From assembly GCA_947359465.1 (NCBI GenBank), contig OX375873.1, positions 135,858,899-135,922,898 on the forward strand: 64,000 bases of DNA, in the 5' to 3' direction. Positions 33,911 through 61,100 of this stretch are shown piece after piece. A program made the translations under genes and the position numbers. Below the pieces are notes generated by a model. It was not told where the DNA came from. It saw nothing but the letters and a program-made list of their open reading frames with translations, and searched no databases. This DNA is from Metellina segmentata (taxonomy: Eukaryota; Arthropoda; Arachnida; Araneae; Tetragnathidae). Each line of letters starts with the position of its first letter. The stretch's first letter is position 1.

Positions 33911-35970
33911 CAGTGATCGGCAAACTCATTAATCCCCAAAAGAGCCAAAAATCAGCAGTACAACTATTAAGATTTCTGTTGAGAGACAAATTTCTTTTCA
34001 AGAACCATGTTTTTAGAAGTTGGTTTAAACTATCTACTAACATGAAATAAAACCAGAGAGAGATATATCATAATAAAAATCTCCTTTTTACTGACAAAAA
34101 AAATATTTTTTACTTTCAAATACAAATATGACAAAACACGCATTTAATGTGAACAATGACCTTACGTTTCCTTGGAAAGTTTGGATAAGTCAGGTTTGTG
34201 TGTCGTTGTTTTTAATTTCACACACAAGCAGGATTCCAGGTTCTCATGAATAAGATTATTTCTCAATTTGCTTTTGATAAGGTTCATGCTTGAAAAAGAT
34301 AGTTCGCATGAATACCTAGAGCCAAAGAGATGAAAGAACAGCAAATGCTAGTGTTTTTAATTGATAATATGAGTCAGGAATATTATTCCAGGTGTTGAAA
34401 ATTATCATGTCTTCCTTCTCCAGGTTTTTCAAAGCAAACCACTTTTTATGTGAACTGAGAACACATTTATTTTTCTCCAATTTTTTCATATCAGCATTAG
34501 GCGTTCAAATTTGGAGCTCCACATTTCTATTTTTTTAACTCCAGTAATTGCATTTGAAGAGCGCTAATGACAATAGTAAAAGAAGAAAAATTCAACTCTG
34601 TTACGTCAGCACTGAGAGGTTTCTTAACAAAGGCTAACGTCGCTGTGCTATTTCTGAATTCCTGAAACCTTCGTAGAAAAGCGACCCTCATATTTAAAAT
34701 TGTTGTTTTGAAATATTAAATATTATTATTATTAAATTATTTTCTTGGCAATGTTTCAGCAGGCTTGGAAAATGAATCAATGTTTCTCTTTCAAAATCTT
34801 GAGTACAAGGGATGATTTGTTTTCAAATGAAATATATGACTTCTTCCAACATGGAAAAAATTGTGTTTCCGTTCCACTGTAGTTTACGATTAAGATTATT
34901 TAGATAAGACGTAACGTCTACCATGAATATAATTTTTAGATCTACTGACCGTTCGTTAGTTCAGGATTGTCAACACCCTTCTCAAGGAGAAATGCTTTAA
35001 TTTCAAATAGTAATAACGAAGCGAAACGTTTTAAAACGTTTCCTCTTGAAAACCAACGTACCTTATTATGCAGCAGAAGATATGTGTATTCCCTCTCCAT
35101 TTCAACTAAACATTCTTTAAATGGGCGATAGTAAAGAGCTTTAGCTACATTCATGTTGATAATCTCGATCACCAATTCCATAACATTACAAATTGCTTCT
35201 GAAAATGTCTGCGCACAAAGCGCTTCTTGATGAATGATGCAATGGTAAATAAGTATCTTGTGATTAATTTATTCCTTTAAAATAGAAACAAAACCCTTTT
35301 CTCACTCCGGTCATACTTTTTGCCCCATATGTTGAAATTGAAATAATTTAACGAGTGGAATATGTTTCTCCATGCATTCAATGACAGCATTTGCAATATC
35401 CTCCCACGTATTTGACCTTTCAGTGGCAATAATCCTAAGTGTTCTTCCTTAGGACCCGAAGACGAAATAAATCGAACAAAAAGTTAAACTTGCACTGTCA
35501 TTTATGTCTCAAGATTTGTCAACATCTATTGATAAAGCCAAAACCAATTTAAGGTATATATTCGATTTACTGATTGGTTATATTCGGAGACATTTTGACT
35601 GTTCTGTTTTACGGTTTTAGCAAACAGTGGTAACTCTAATTTTTTTAAGAATTTCTTGTTCTTAAAATTCTGAAATAGCTCTTCGGATGCATTTAAAAAA
35701 CAACTTTAAATGTAAACACCATCTGTAAATGGTTTGCCTCTCTTAGCAATCTCTTGACAAACAATACAGTTTGCCTTATTTAACATTGTTGGAAGATTGC
35801 ACGCAATAATTAAATACAGATCTTAATTTTTCTTGGCTCTTCTGAAGTTCCTCAACTGCTTTCTTCCTCGCATATCACTGGCGGGATATTTACTGCCAGC
35901 ATCTAGTCGAAATAGATTAATGGCAGAGCCGTACTCAAGTGGCTAAAAAGCCGCTGTTTGCCAACCATTG
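33911..35970 (-). mobile_element. Degenerate hAT transposon (2.06 kb)
   Basis: Ends CAGTGATCGGCAAACTC and (complement of right) CAATGGTTGGCAAACAG are imperfect inverted repeats, flanked by ATCTAGCC and GTCTAGCC, a 7-of-8 match to an 8-bp target duplication. Minus-strand coding pieces read AKRGKPFTDG near 35735, YYRPFKECL and NKVRWFSRGNVLKRF near 35050, and GSRYSCELSFSSMNLIKSKL near 34300. These are landmarks of hAT transposases of the GTF2IRD2/ZBED-like type, the last being the C-terminal dimerisation region. Many stops and frameshifts show it is dead. Confidence 0.8.
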
Positions 35971-36183
35971 GTCTAGCCTGACGGACTAGTGTCTCTTATA
36001 TGAAGTTTCCTGTCTCCTAAGCGTCCTTGATACTTGCTCCTGCTTGTCTTATAATGTCATCGGCTCGATTCAAACGAATAGAACTGTAAATTGGTAAGCT
36101 TTCGAACTCCGTCTGGTTGAGAGGTCCCCGTGGTAATTCGAAGATTTTTTTAACATAAAACATATTGTTTTGTATCGCGGTCT

Positions 36184-36310
36184 ACCAATGTTAAACCATT
36201 GTAAATATTAACCGATGTTATTAATTAATATTATATTATATTATATTAATATATTATATAATAATATAATTATTAATTAAGTAAATATTACCAATGTTAA
36301 ACCATTGTAA
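36184..36310. repeat. AT palindrome between 21-bp direct repeats
   Basis: ACCAATGTTAAACCATTGTA occurs at 36184 and again at 36290. Between them is an almost pure A/T stretch built of TATTA and TAATA words that can fold on itself. Confidence 0.7.
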
Positions 36311-36390
36311 GTATTCCGCGGCTCTTGTGTAACTGTAAACGTTATTTTGATTTTCCAAAAAAAAAAAAAACGGTTCGTATTTTGTCACAG

Positions 36391-36470
36391 CTGTCTGGTT
36401 GGATCGAGTTTCGAACTTGCAACTTTCTGATAGCTAATCCGCTTCTCTTTCATCCGGGCTTCAGCGGCCC
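36391..36470 (-). repeat. SINE tRNA-like head, minus strand
   Basis: TTGGATCGAGTTTCGAACTT and TTTCATCCGGGCTTCAGCGG are the complement of the SINE head. The body is absent. Confidence 0.6.
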
Positions 36471-36769
36471 CAGATGCTTTTAAGAAACTTCAAAGAATTT
36501 TCTATAAATTTTAATATCTACATAATTGGAAAGAATGCAATGCGCTTGGTTGCGACGAATCTTGCGTGCTTGTGCATTCTAGAAATTATGTTCTAGTTTG
36601 ATCGATATTCTGACACGTCACATTTTCGAAAGAACATTTACCCCTTTACCTACAATTGTCATTAAATGTTCCTTTCTGGCAAATTAATATTATTTTATTT
36701 CTTTTCTAAATATCCCAGAGATATATTCCCAAGTCCTTTTAGACCAGAATTCTCGTAAGGTGCATTACT

Positions 36770-37045
36770 ATAGAAGATCCGTTCATGAAGCCGAAACCTT
36801 ACCAGAACCAGTTTCTGACATCATTTGATCTGAAAAGAACCTGAAGACCATGGTAGTCAAGAACTAGGGAATAAATACCCTTGAGGGATGTCCTCTACAA
36901 AGAGAAAATGGCGCTGAGCTACATCTTGAGAATAATAAAAGCTTTACAACTACATATTCAAAAAAGGCAGAAATAGGAGACAATTGTATGTACTCGGTTG
37001 CTATTTTTTAATAAAGATCTTATGAAGTAAATAAGTACTGAGTGT
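36770..37045 (+). pseudogene. Remnant of an astacin A-type last exon and 3' UTR
   Basis: GAAGATCCGTTCATGAAGCC and the following residues match the start of astacin A exon 6. The stretch around ACCATGGTAGTCAAGAAC and GAGGGATGTCCTCTACAA matches its second half. The piece in between, which would hold the Met-turn, is deleted. An in-frame TAG and a frame change follow. Similarity continues past the stop codon through an AATAAA-containing tail, so this is a piece of a genomic duplicate rather than a chance hit. No other exons of this copy were found upstream. Confidence 0.75.
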
Positions 37046-38600
37046 TGAATGTTTTTTATAAAAGGGAACGTAATAGCTCCTAATGAAATTCAGTTGTAAT
37101 TCGTATGTGTTCTAATATTAACTGGTTTCAAAAGGTTTGTCACCCTAAGACAACAAAACCTGCTCACTCCAATTCATTCTATCAGTCTCCAAAAAAAACA
37201 TTTCTAATAAGTGATAAATTCAGTTCTTTAGCCACGTCAAATTAAAACAGATGAGACTTTTTAAGACATTACATTTAATCATGAATTTCATACTTCTTAA
37301 CTTCACGAAAACTTTTGATAAGTACTGCAACATATTTTAAACGTAGAAAGCTATTGTTTTTAAATTTTCTCCATGATAAACACAAATATCCTTTCTATAT
37401 AATTAATGGATTCCATATAAATTGAGAACTCTTAACTCTAAAATTGAGGTTATCAATACCTGAAATGTTCAGTTGTATAAAATTCTGAAGATAAAGATAA
37501 CAACAGGAAAGTAAAAACAAAACCCATGGCTTTACACAGCTTGGACAAAATTTATTCTTTGTTTGAAAAAGAAGGCCATGTTTTGCTTTTAACATGGAGT
37601 AAAAAGAATCCATCTGTACTGCGAAAGCTTTTATATAATACACTTGTTTGCGTAATATAGACTAAAAGAGATAAACGAGAACGCGAGATAACAATTTTAA
37701 AATACGTCTAAACCAATACAAATTTTATTTCATGTAGAAATACTAAGTAATACAAATGGTATGAGATAAAGGACATTACAAGAAGAAATACATTTCCTAT
37801 TTTGACAACGGATTGTTCAAAGCTATTTTAGTTAACCAGGTTTTTCTCAGTTTCAGTTAGAGGTCTAGTGGTTCAGTGGGTATGCCCACTTCGCTATTAA
37901 CCTGTGAGTAATTGGCGGCTCAGATTCAATTCTTCCCTGGGATGTATTTCTCTCTTTTTAAGTTAACAATTCCTTGCGCATGTATGTCCATTATTTTATG
38001 TCGTGTCTGTCGTAATATTTCCCTTACGTCACAAAAACATCAACAGGCCAGTTTCAATTAAACTAAGTTTCTCTCACTGCTTTTAATCCAGTAAGCTAAT
38101 TCCAATCGTTGTACTTTACATTTTGTGCTATTATGTTTTTAGCAGTAAAGGTTTTTTGAACTTTTAAAATTTATAACAGTCCTTACTGTTCAGTTTTTGA
38201 CCATTTAAAGCTTACAATCCTCTGGATTTTCGGAGTCTTGGACTGGGACTATCTTTTGTCCAATCACTCAATTTCTGTCACGATATTTATTCATTATTCA
38301 ATGTTAACACTGCCTGTGTTGTGGTTTGTTTGTGTGCTCTTAAGTTCTTGTTTTCGTGTTTTAAATCAGGTCACTTTTTGTACTGATATTTGTTTCATGA
38401 ACTAAGCTCTTTTGCTTCCTTTTTCTAAAATGCTATGATGTAATTAAAAAACCTTCCCGTTATGGGACTCTAAACCTTCTGGTGAGTCGGGGGACGAGGG
38501 TCCAAGAAAAAAAACAATTCCAGAGGATTGGGAGTAAAAATTATTATTCGCGGGTGTTCCACTGTCTGCCATAGTTCATAGGCCGTCACTTGAAACAAGA
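37046..38600. other. Spacer before astacin C
   Basis: AT-rich. A weak tRNA-like stretch (GGTCTAGTGGTTCAGTGGG) is at 37860-37942 and may be an old SINE head; nothing else is recognised. Confidence 0.4.
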
Positions 38601-38609
38601 CATTGTTTC

Positions 38610-38758
38610 AAATCTTCTCGGCGTCATTTTCCGTCGTCTGACCGTGGTTCAAAATGACGAGATGTTATCCCCTGAATTTTCCCTTGGGGATTGATCCTGG
38701 ACCGCCATCAATGGCACGTTGTGTTCCTCCAGTACGACGTTAATGAACTATACACCTA
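38610..38758 (+). repeat. SINE 3' half, plus strand
   Basis: GTCGTCTGACCGTGGTTCAA, CTTGGGGATTGATCCTGGAC and CAGTACGACGTTAATGAAC. It ends about 140 bases before the promoter block of astacin C. Confidence 0.8.
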
Positions 38759-38895
38759 ACGCCATGTCCTGCATTTTCATTCTCAAAGATAATGTACCCG
38801 CAGTCAATACAAATTTATGTCGATAAATGTAAAACACTCTGATTCCATTTCGATATTCAATTCTTCTGACAGATGCACCATTTCCCAAGAAAGCG

Positions 38896-38917
38896 GATAA
38901 GGCGAGTGGTTCATAAA
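38896..38917 (+). promoter_or_regulatory. Promoter block of astacin C
   Basis: GATAAGGCGAG followed 16 bases later by CATAAA, aligned with the block before astacin B including neighbouring bases (GATGC upstream, GAGAAAATGCTG at the start codon). Confidence 0.55.
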
Positions 38918-38975
38918 GGCTCGCCGAACCCTTCTCTGCTTTATGCATTGCGAAGAAGTTCAAAGATACGAGAAA

Positions 38976-53805
<14,830 letters not shown>

Positions 53806-53849
53806 GGGACTGATTTCCTTACAATATTTATAACTTGTTTCTGATCTCC

Positions 53850-53855
53850 AATAAA
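53850..53855 (+). terminator. Poly(A) signal of astacin C
   Basis: AATAAA 45 bases after the stop, in the same CCAATAAAGTC context as astacin B. Confidence 0.75.
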
Positions 53856-53879
53856 GTCTCTTCCTGTGAAGTTCTTGTA

Positions 53880-55083
53880 TTTTTCATTTCTATAGTCTTT
53901 TTGTACTTCGCTCAATTTGAGTATTTTTGACTACCCGTAGCCCAATGTAACATTTCCTTTCCAGGTTTAGTTTGTCGCTCTAGTGGCAATTTCAGAAATA
54001 CGAGGGCCAGTACCTAACGTTTAAAGTGGATTCAAAACAACTATAGATGCTACAACTACAGAAACAATTACATCCTTCCAAACATTCATGCCAGATTTTG
54101 TTCTAACGCTCGGATAGTAGGCAAATATATAACAATATTATTTCCCGATATTAACGCCCTCAATTTTTATTCAACCTGTTCAATATTACTATCTTAAATA
54201 CGCACTCCCCCCCTTCACCATGCTATACAACCATGGAACTGATATCTAAAGAAACGAATTTATTTGCCCACTTCAATTTCGACTAGCGCATAATTGCAAA
54301 GCCAACAATCGAAAGTAACGTAGGAAAAGTGAGTATTAGAGTGGCGACTACAATACGTTGAAAATTTATATATTAATTTATTTCATCACTTTTTTGACCC
54401 ACACATATACATTTTGACAGATAATTATCATTTAATCGAATAAAGGTGTCGTATACAAATCTGAATTGAGTCTCACACTGATCCTACAAGAGTCAAGTTC
54501 GAGAACATTTTTATGCCATTTGTGGTGTTGGAGGAAGCATCGTACGTACATACAGGTAAAGTGAGAGGTTCTGAAATATGTGCGAAAAAATATATAAATA
54601 TTTCAAAAGTTCCAATTAAAATACTTCATAATGGTGGTATTATTCCAAGATAAACAAACTTTTACTTAGGATTCACTTTTCTCCAACTGGCATAAAGTTT
54701 TAAATTGATACCTTGTAACACCTTTTTTGGGCAATTAAGAGATACGGTTTCGAAATGGAAACCTATTTAGAATGATAAATGCTGTTTCTTGACTGTTGAG
54801 TACAAATTTTAAAACAATCATCTAACATAATTTGAAACTTAACAACAAATGTAAGTTTTACGGATTTTAATTGTCGTGGTAATGGAAACCTATTTCAAAA
54901 TTTAAAAATCTTTGAATTACTACACGCCTCTTCTGTCGTTAACTGTCTTATTTTACAACTTTATTTTAATTACCCTCTTTTAAAGTAGGAAAATACTGTC
55001 GTATTTTAAAAGGTTTGTTCTGTATGCCTTATTTAATTTATGAAACGGAATATTCTACAAAATAATACATATTGATGATAGGC
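53880..55083. other. Spacer after astacin C
   Basis: 1.2 kb AT-rich sequence without recognised features. Confidence 0.5.
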
Positions 55084-55320
55084 AGTTAATACGTCACACA
55101 GGAGCAACATAACGGGGCCATAGGTGACTGTCAGTAATCAATCCTGAAGGGAAAGATTCATGAGCAACAACTCGTAATTTTAAACCACGGAAGACAGCAC
55201 CGAGTGGGCTCTTTACGCTCAAAACCTTCCACACTATGTCAACGTGAAGACATTTTATACCACGACAGATTTAACGAGCTCCTTACCCGTGTACAACGAC
55301 AATCTTTAGCTGGTTTGAAT
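55084..55320 (-). repeat. SINE copy, minus strand, diverged
   Basis: ACAGGAGCAACATAACGGGG, GGGAAAGATTCATGAGCAAC, CACACTATGTCAACGTGAAG and CGACAGATTTAACGAGCTCC. Confidence 0.7.
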
Positions 55321-55364
55321 TTTATTACTAATTAAATCAATGACTTTTATAGAAATTAGTGGTA

Positions 55365-55460
55365 AGGTAAGGTAATTTAAATTAACGTAGTACTAGAGCA
55401 AAACAACGGGCCATTGACTACGCTCCAGAATCACTCCCCAAAGGGAAAGATCCGAGGAAA
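55365..55460 (-). repeat. SINE 3' end with GGTAA tail, minus strand
   Basis: GGTAAGGTAAGGTAATTTAA then GTACTAGAGCAAAACAACGG and GGGAAAGATCCGAGGA. Confidence 0.75.
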
Positions 55461-55870
55461 GGTGGTGGAACTTATATGCATACCGCCAAGAAATGAACCG
55501 GTATTAGAGATAATAACAGATAATTCGTTGTAAAACTTGGAAACGAAACATTTTTTTGGCATTGCCAGGTACCATACAGTAAAATAACACTTTTATTATC
55601 TGTGTTATTTTCACTTGCGCTTTTCTTATTAAATAGACTCGTTTCATTACAAAACGGGAGTTATGCAAAATTATATGTTTTTGATCATTTCATGTTATTA
55701 TTTAAATATCTATGTTTCGTAGCTCAGGATAACACAATGGAAATACTCGTGGACTGTATTACAATGCAATTTATTTCATATCTCAATAAATGACCATTGT
55801 TCATCTGTTAATGCGGCCGCATTCACCACATGACACGTCACGTTCACCACATGACACACTTATAAAGTGA

Positions 55871-55905
55871 GGAGTGTGGTACACTTAATAAGTGTACCAC
55901 ACTCC
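55871..55905. repeat. 16-bp perfect palindrome
   Basis: GGAGTGTGGTACACTT and its exact complement around a 3-base centre. Related words (TTCACCACATGACAC) occur twice just upstream. Confidence 0.9.
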
Positions 55906-57473
55906 ACATGGAATCTTACTCGCACACTGACTCAACTCACACTTTTTCCAAAAGGTGGCGCTGCTGTAACAGCGCTTGCGGTTGATACGGAACAATCTAT
56001 GAATTATGGATATTTTGGTAAGAAATAAAAATAAGTTCATACATAAGTATTAAAATTTAATTTAAATTCTTTAAATATAATTGTTTGAAAACAATTGTTG
56101 TTCCAAGCATGCTGACAAAAAATCTGAGTTGTGTACCACAATATCAAAAATGCTTAATATATGTTATTTTTATGGAGATTTTAAATTTTTTAGCCATCTG
56201 CACACTTATAAAAATGAAACTGGAGTTTATATGCAGTCCATGGTACTCGCAGTGTTCTAAAGAATAAGTGTACCAAATTTGGTATGTAATAGTTCAATGT
56301 TGTAGATTTGTATAGAGAACAGATAGAGAGAGAGAGATAGACAGACGCCAAATGAATTAATTAGTTTCTGTAAAATGTGGCAAAATACATGGGTTCACTA
56401 CCTGCCGATGTGTGTATATTTTCTATAAAAGTCATTGGTTAAATACATAATGATTTCTTGAATTTTTTGTATTTGGATTTTGGATTTGGAATTGGGTATG
56501 CTAATACAATACTTAATTGATTGTAAACAGCATGGTACCAGAAAAAGGTCTTAATAGCAATATTTAGATTTTGTTATAATAGGTATCTATAAAATATAAA
56601 TATTCAAGATATTACATACGGTATTTGTTATGCATTTGTTATTTATCCAAAATAAAAGAAAAATAATTAAATAAATATGATTTTTTATTTAATTATTTTT
56701 TAAAAAATCAAAAATACACGTAAGAGTAGTTTGTAAACGATGCTGTTTTCCTGGCAGTAATGATCACGTCCTTAAAAAAATTTCTATCTCGTTTCTATTA
56801 TTAACCGAGCATTGTTTTAGATAGATAAAACTCTGTATCAAATTATTCATATCAGTTCTACTATAACAATCGAACAAATTATATGTATTATGGGAAATTA
56901 TACAATAAAGTGTTTTATCCAAAAATGCTTAGTTGTTAGAATTTAGATATTAGTATATTTCACTGAAAAAACTATCTACCAGTCCAATTTTGTTGAAAGA
57001 AAAATTCTACAATGTTTCACCTATCTTTTCAAGAAGTTCGTTATTTTTTTTTTTTGGTTACATTAATGCTGATCATTTTTCTTGGTTTGGTGCGTGTGGA
57101 TAAAGTTTTTGTATTTTTTTAAACTATCATTTTTAAAGTTAGTTTTAGATCATTTTGAAGGACTTTTTAAATTTTGAACAAGAGTGCTAACACGTTATCA
57201 GAACGCGGCGCTGTCTTTTTAATAATTGATTTGAAGGGTGAACAGGGGTGAGTTTGTCGATCCTAACTTGCAATTATTTTGATCTAGAAGTAACTTTTAT
57301 TCATAAATTACATAGCATAATTTAAAATCACTTGTCAATCAAGTTAAAGTAAATGGTGAAATGGGTATCTATCTATCTGTCACGATTAACCGTTTGAACA
57401 TGTTTCTAGTGAAAAAAATTATTTCTTCACTCATTTGTCAATATTTTCGGTTACAGTGAAAATAATTCATATT
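55906..57473. other. Spacer between astacins C and D
   Basis: AT-rich, with a short GA-rich tract at 56320-56342. No gene recognised. Confidence 0.5.
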
Positions 57474-57681
57474 AACCCTCCTGGCTGTTGTTTCGACGAG
57501 GTAAATCTCGCCATATCTTGATAGACGAGATATCTCGACATTAGAAGAAAACTGAGCCTGTCTTGATCTCGTCATCATCCTAAAATCGGAAGTATCTTGA
57601 TGACACTATATATCGCAAAGCATTCAATTGGACGTATTTGGATGAATGGGGTATCTTGTCGAAACCACTTGGAAGGTTAAA
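57474..57681. mobile_element. piggyBac-like MITE, best copy
   Basis: Left end TTAACCCTCCTGGCTGTTGT and right end TCGAAACCACTTGGAAGGTTAA are inverted and flanked by TTAA on both sides. The CCC/GGG termini and TTAA fit the piggyBac pattern. There is no coding sequence. Confidence 0.65.
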
Positions 57682-57830
57682 ATGAATTCAGGCGAATTAT
57701 ATAGGATTCACGACACTGCCGAATCTATCAAATAATTAGCAAGGTTAAGATTATGCTATTTAAAAATAATTTTTAATACGATGTATGAATTGAAATATCG
57801 TTAATTGTTTTCAGTCACAACTTCACAAAT

Positions 57831-57836
57831 TTTATT
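57831..57836 (-). terminator. Poly(A) signal of astacin D
   Basis: TTTATT on the plus strand reads AATAAA on the minus strand, about 40 bases after the stop codon. Confidence 0.7.
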
Positions 57837-57874
57837 ACTGTTCAAACTATTATTTTAGTATGTTTTCTGAAGAA

Positions 57875-58122
57875 TCAGCCCTGCTTCTTTCTCCAAGCTT
57901 CGTCGCACCAGTACATCTTCCTGACTCGCTTAACGTCGCTGGCGCTGAGACCCGGTTTGTCGTATGTCTCGTACAAGCGCACGCCCGTCTTCGCCACCAT
58001 GGTGTTGGACTTGTTGTCCTTGGAAAAGGCCGTATTGCCATACAACATAACGGAGTTGTAGTCGAAGGTATCAAGCAACTGGTTCCGGTGTCTCTCAAGT
58101 TTGGTGAACTGACTTTCTAGAC
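57875..58122 (-). CDS. Astacin D exon 6 (Met-turn, extended C-terminus)
   Basis: 248 nt encoding [15 protein letters not shown], then a Cys and a charged 10-residue tail before TGA. It is 27 nt longer than exon 6 of B and C. Confidence 0.92.
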
Positions 58123-61100
58123 CTGAAAGTAATTCAACGGATTGTTAAGTACGGTGAATCGTTTTGCACTTACGCATGGACTTTTATGCAACAATTAAAA
58201 CAAAGTTGACATGGCGTTCATCAATGCATAAGAAATTTTGTAACTCGCTTTTCCAATTTAACTGAAGTATGCACGATTTAATTACAAAAAAAATACAAAT
58301 GTCGGCTTTTTCATGCTTTTACAGGATGTAGAAAACGCAAAGGTTCGTCACTTGAAAATTAAGAGCATCTCTCAACGAGTTAAGTATGTGGTCATGGTCC
58401 AACTCATTGTGTGTGCGTGATTTTATGTGTGCATGATTGTATGAGTGCGTGTGCGCGCTATTGCTACTTTTATACAGGGTGATTCTAAGGTCACGGGACA
58501 AACTTGGAGGGGTGGTGGAGCTTACTAAAATATACATTTTTCGTATAGAAATGTATGGTTGGAAGTAACGCGTGGGGGCACGAACACAAAAAATGAGACA
58601 TAAACAGAAAAACATTGTTTATTTACAACATCATTGTAAAGTGTTTCTTTGCAGAAATGTTTACAATAAATGCTCAAAATTGCGACCACCAACAGTAATA
58701 CAAACTCGGCAGCTGTGATTGGATGCAATTTACTGGTACCTGAAGACCATCGTTTACGGAACTTCAGTTGACTCAATTGAGAATCTCGTTGCTCGACTAT
58801 CCATTGCGGCGGTAAACGTGAACGAAATGCCTGGCATCTTTGGAACTGTTCACCAATCACTCCTTCGACGTTACAAAGCATGTATTACTGTTGGTGGTCG
58901 CAAGTTTGAGCATTTATAGCAAACATTGCTGCAAAGAAGCACTTTGAAATGTTACAAATAAACAATGTTTTTCTGTTCATGTCTCATTTTTTTGTATTCG
59001 TGCCTCCACGCGTCTTTTCCGACCCTACACTCCTATAGGAAAATGTATGTTTTAATAAGCTGTACCACCCCTCCAAGATTGTCCCATGAACGGAATCACC
59101 CTGTATGTGATTATTCATGATTTAACCCTCCTAGTGGTTATCTGTACGAGGTATCGTGTCACTATCAAAAATGATCCGATTTTGATGGAGAAGATATTTT
59201 ATCATTTGAAGAAAACTGATGAGATCATGATCTTACCATCATCTAGCAGGAATCGAATTTGTGCCGCCTACAACTTGCTGGTGACAACAGTATTTGGTTA
59301 AATTTATCTTGTCTTTAACCCTGTGATGTATTCCCACGCAAATATCAGTGCAGTCTTCGTGACTTCTGAGCCATTTTGTCTTTCTGATTTATAGCATTTT
59401 TCCTGGGATTCTTTCAACGCAAAGATCTGGTTATTTAGCCATTATGTGCGTTGCTGAGAAAAAGCAATACTACAATACTCAAAGATCTCTTGAGGCTCAG
59501 AAGGTTAACAGTTTGGGGTAACGCTTAGGGTTAACAGCTGACAATGAAGTTATTTAGAACTTACATGTGGCTGTGCTCCAACAAACTTATGTTTACCTCT
59601 ATTATCCAATTGGTTCAAACATGATCTACTGAAGCCAAGATCATATCCCGCCAGTCGCTTTAAGTTGAAATACAACACATTTTTCATCTATCACATCGAT
59701 TCATTTTTCATCTGTCTCTAATGTAGATAAAACTGTAGGTACCATGTACGACATAACCTTTTTTCTTCATTCAATTTGTTTGATTATTTATGTAGCGTAT
59801 GATTTCTATTGGAAAACCTTTTCTAATGTTATATATATAGGAACGATTGACACTGTAAAACTTTCTGGCTGTTGGTTAAGACGAAGTTATAATTCTCAAA
59901 ATAAATGTATCAGCAGTCTAAGCACTGAATAATAAAACTTTTATGGAGGAAACAAACACTTTATAACAGGATGTTGAACAAAGAAGCAAAACGATGCAGA
60001 AGCACAGGTCATGTTTTGAGAGTTGGATTCAAAAACGATTTAAAATTTCATTGATAAGTGTCTGAAATGCTTAAGGCATCTGATCGAAGCATGCTTGGTT
60101 GTTTTGGCACTTTATGGCGCAAATACCGTATTAGGTCAAGTTGCGTTTAACACAAGACAACCTCAAGTGCAAAGTGTTGTGAAATGGAAGCAAAGAGGCA
60201 TTGAGGAATACAGTAACGAGATTAAAGCAGAAAAATATCACCTGAATTCCATGAGCTAGACACCTTTACTATAAAGACAGTAAAATCCTTGGGTAAGAGA
60301 AAAGATCACTAGAGTACCTAGCATCCATGAAGATCACAACTCCCTAAGAATTGGTTGATTGGTTGTTTTGAATTAGTTCAGCGCAAGAGCTATATTTGTA
60401 TAAGCTGAGCCAAACACAATACAACGTCAAGTAAAAAATGTCGAGAAGGGGAGAGGAGGCCTTGAAAACAGAGTAATGGGATAAAATCTTAAAGAGATCG
60501 CTTGGATGCGCACATCTAAACGCGATGTGGCTCTGGGGCGAATATAACATCTAAAAAGAAGATAGCATGTTCTTGCAGAGTAAATATTTCCTTAACAACG
60601 AAATTTGCTTGAACTGTGATACCTTCTCGTATGTTATCCCAAAAGATGGTGAGGAAATCATCTCGGTCCGACCTATTCTGTTCATGGTAGAAACCTATGG
60701 CGTGGCCTAACTCGTGAACGATGGTTCCCTTGAAGATGCAGCCAGGACCCAAAGAAACGGGCTGCTGACCGCCAATCATGCCAACGTGAGAGTAACACCT
60801 GTCAAATATCCAGAAAACAAACCATCATTCAAGTGCAGTTAATAGCAATAATCATTCAAGTGCAGCAATAATGATGACTCTACTCAACGTAGCCAAAATG
60901 TCGATGCATTCTGAACTATAATCTGGTAACAATAGGCTTGTCGATTCCTTTCGATTAAAATTTAAATAAACCAACATTTAAGTGAAGATTATATACAGTA
61001 ATGTGATGTGTGCGATTAAGCCTCAAGTGGTATCGACAAGATATATCGTCAATCATCGGACTAATTTTGAAAAAAAAAATTTATACACTGACGAGTCACT

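Noticed and set aside
57860..58120. 86-codon plus-strand frame at the end of astacin D
   Set aside because: It is antisense to the confirmed last exon of astacin D.
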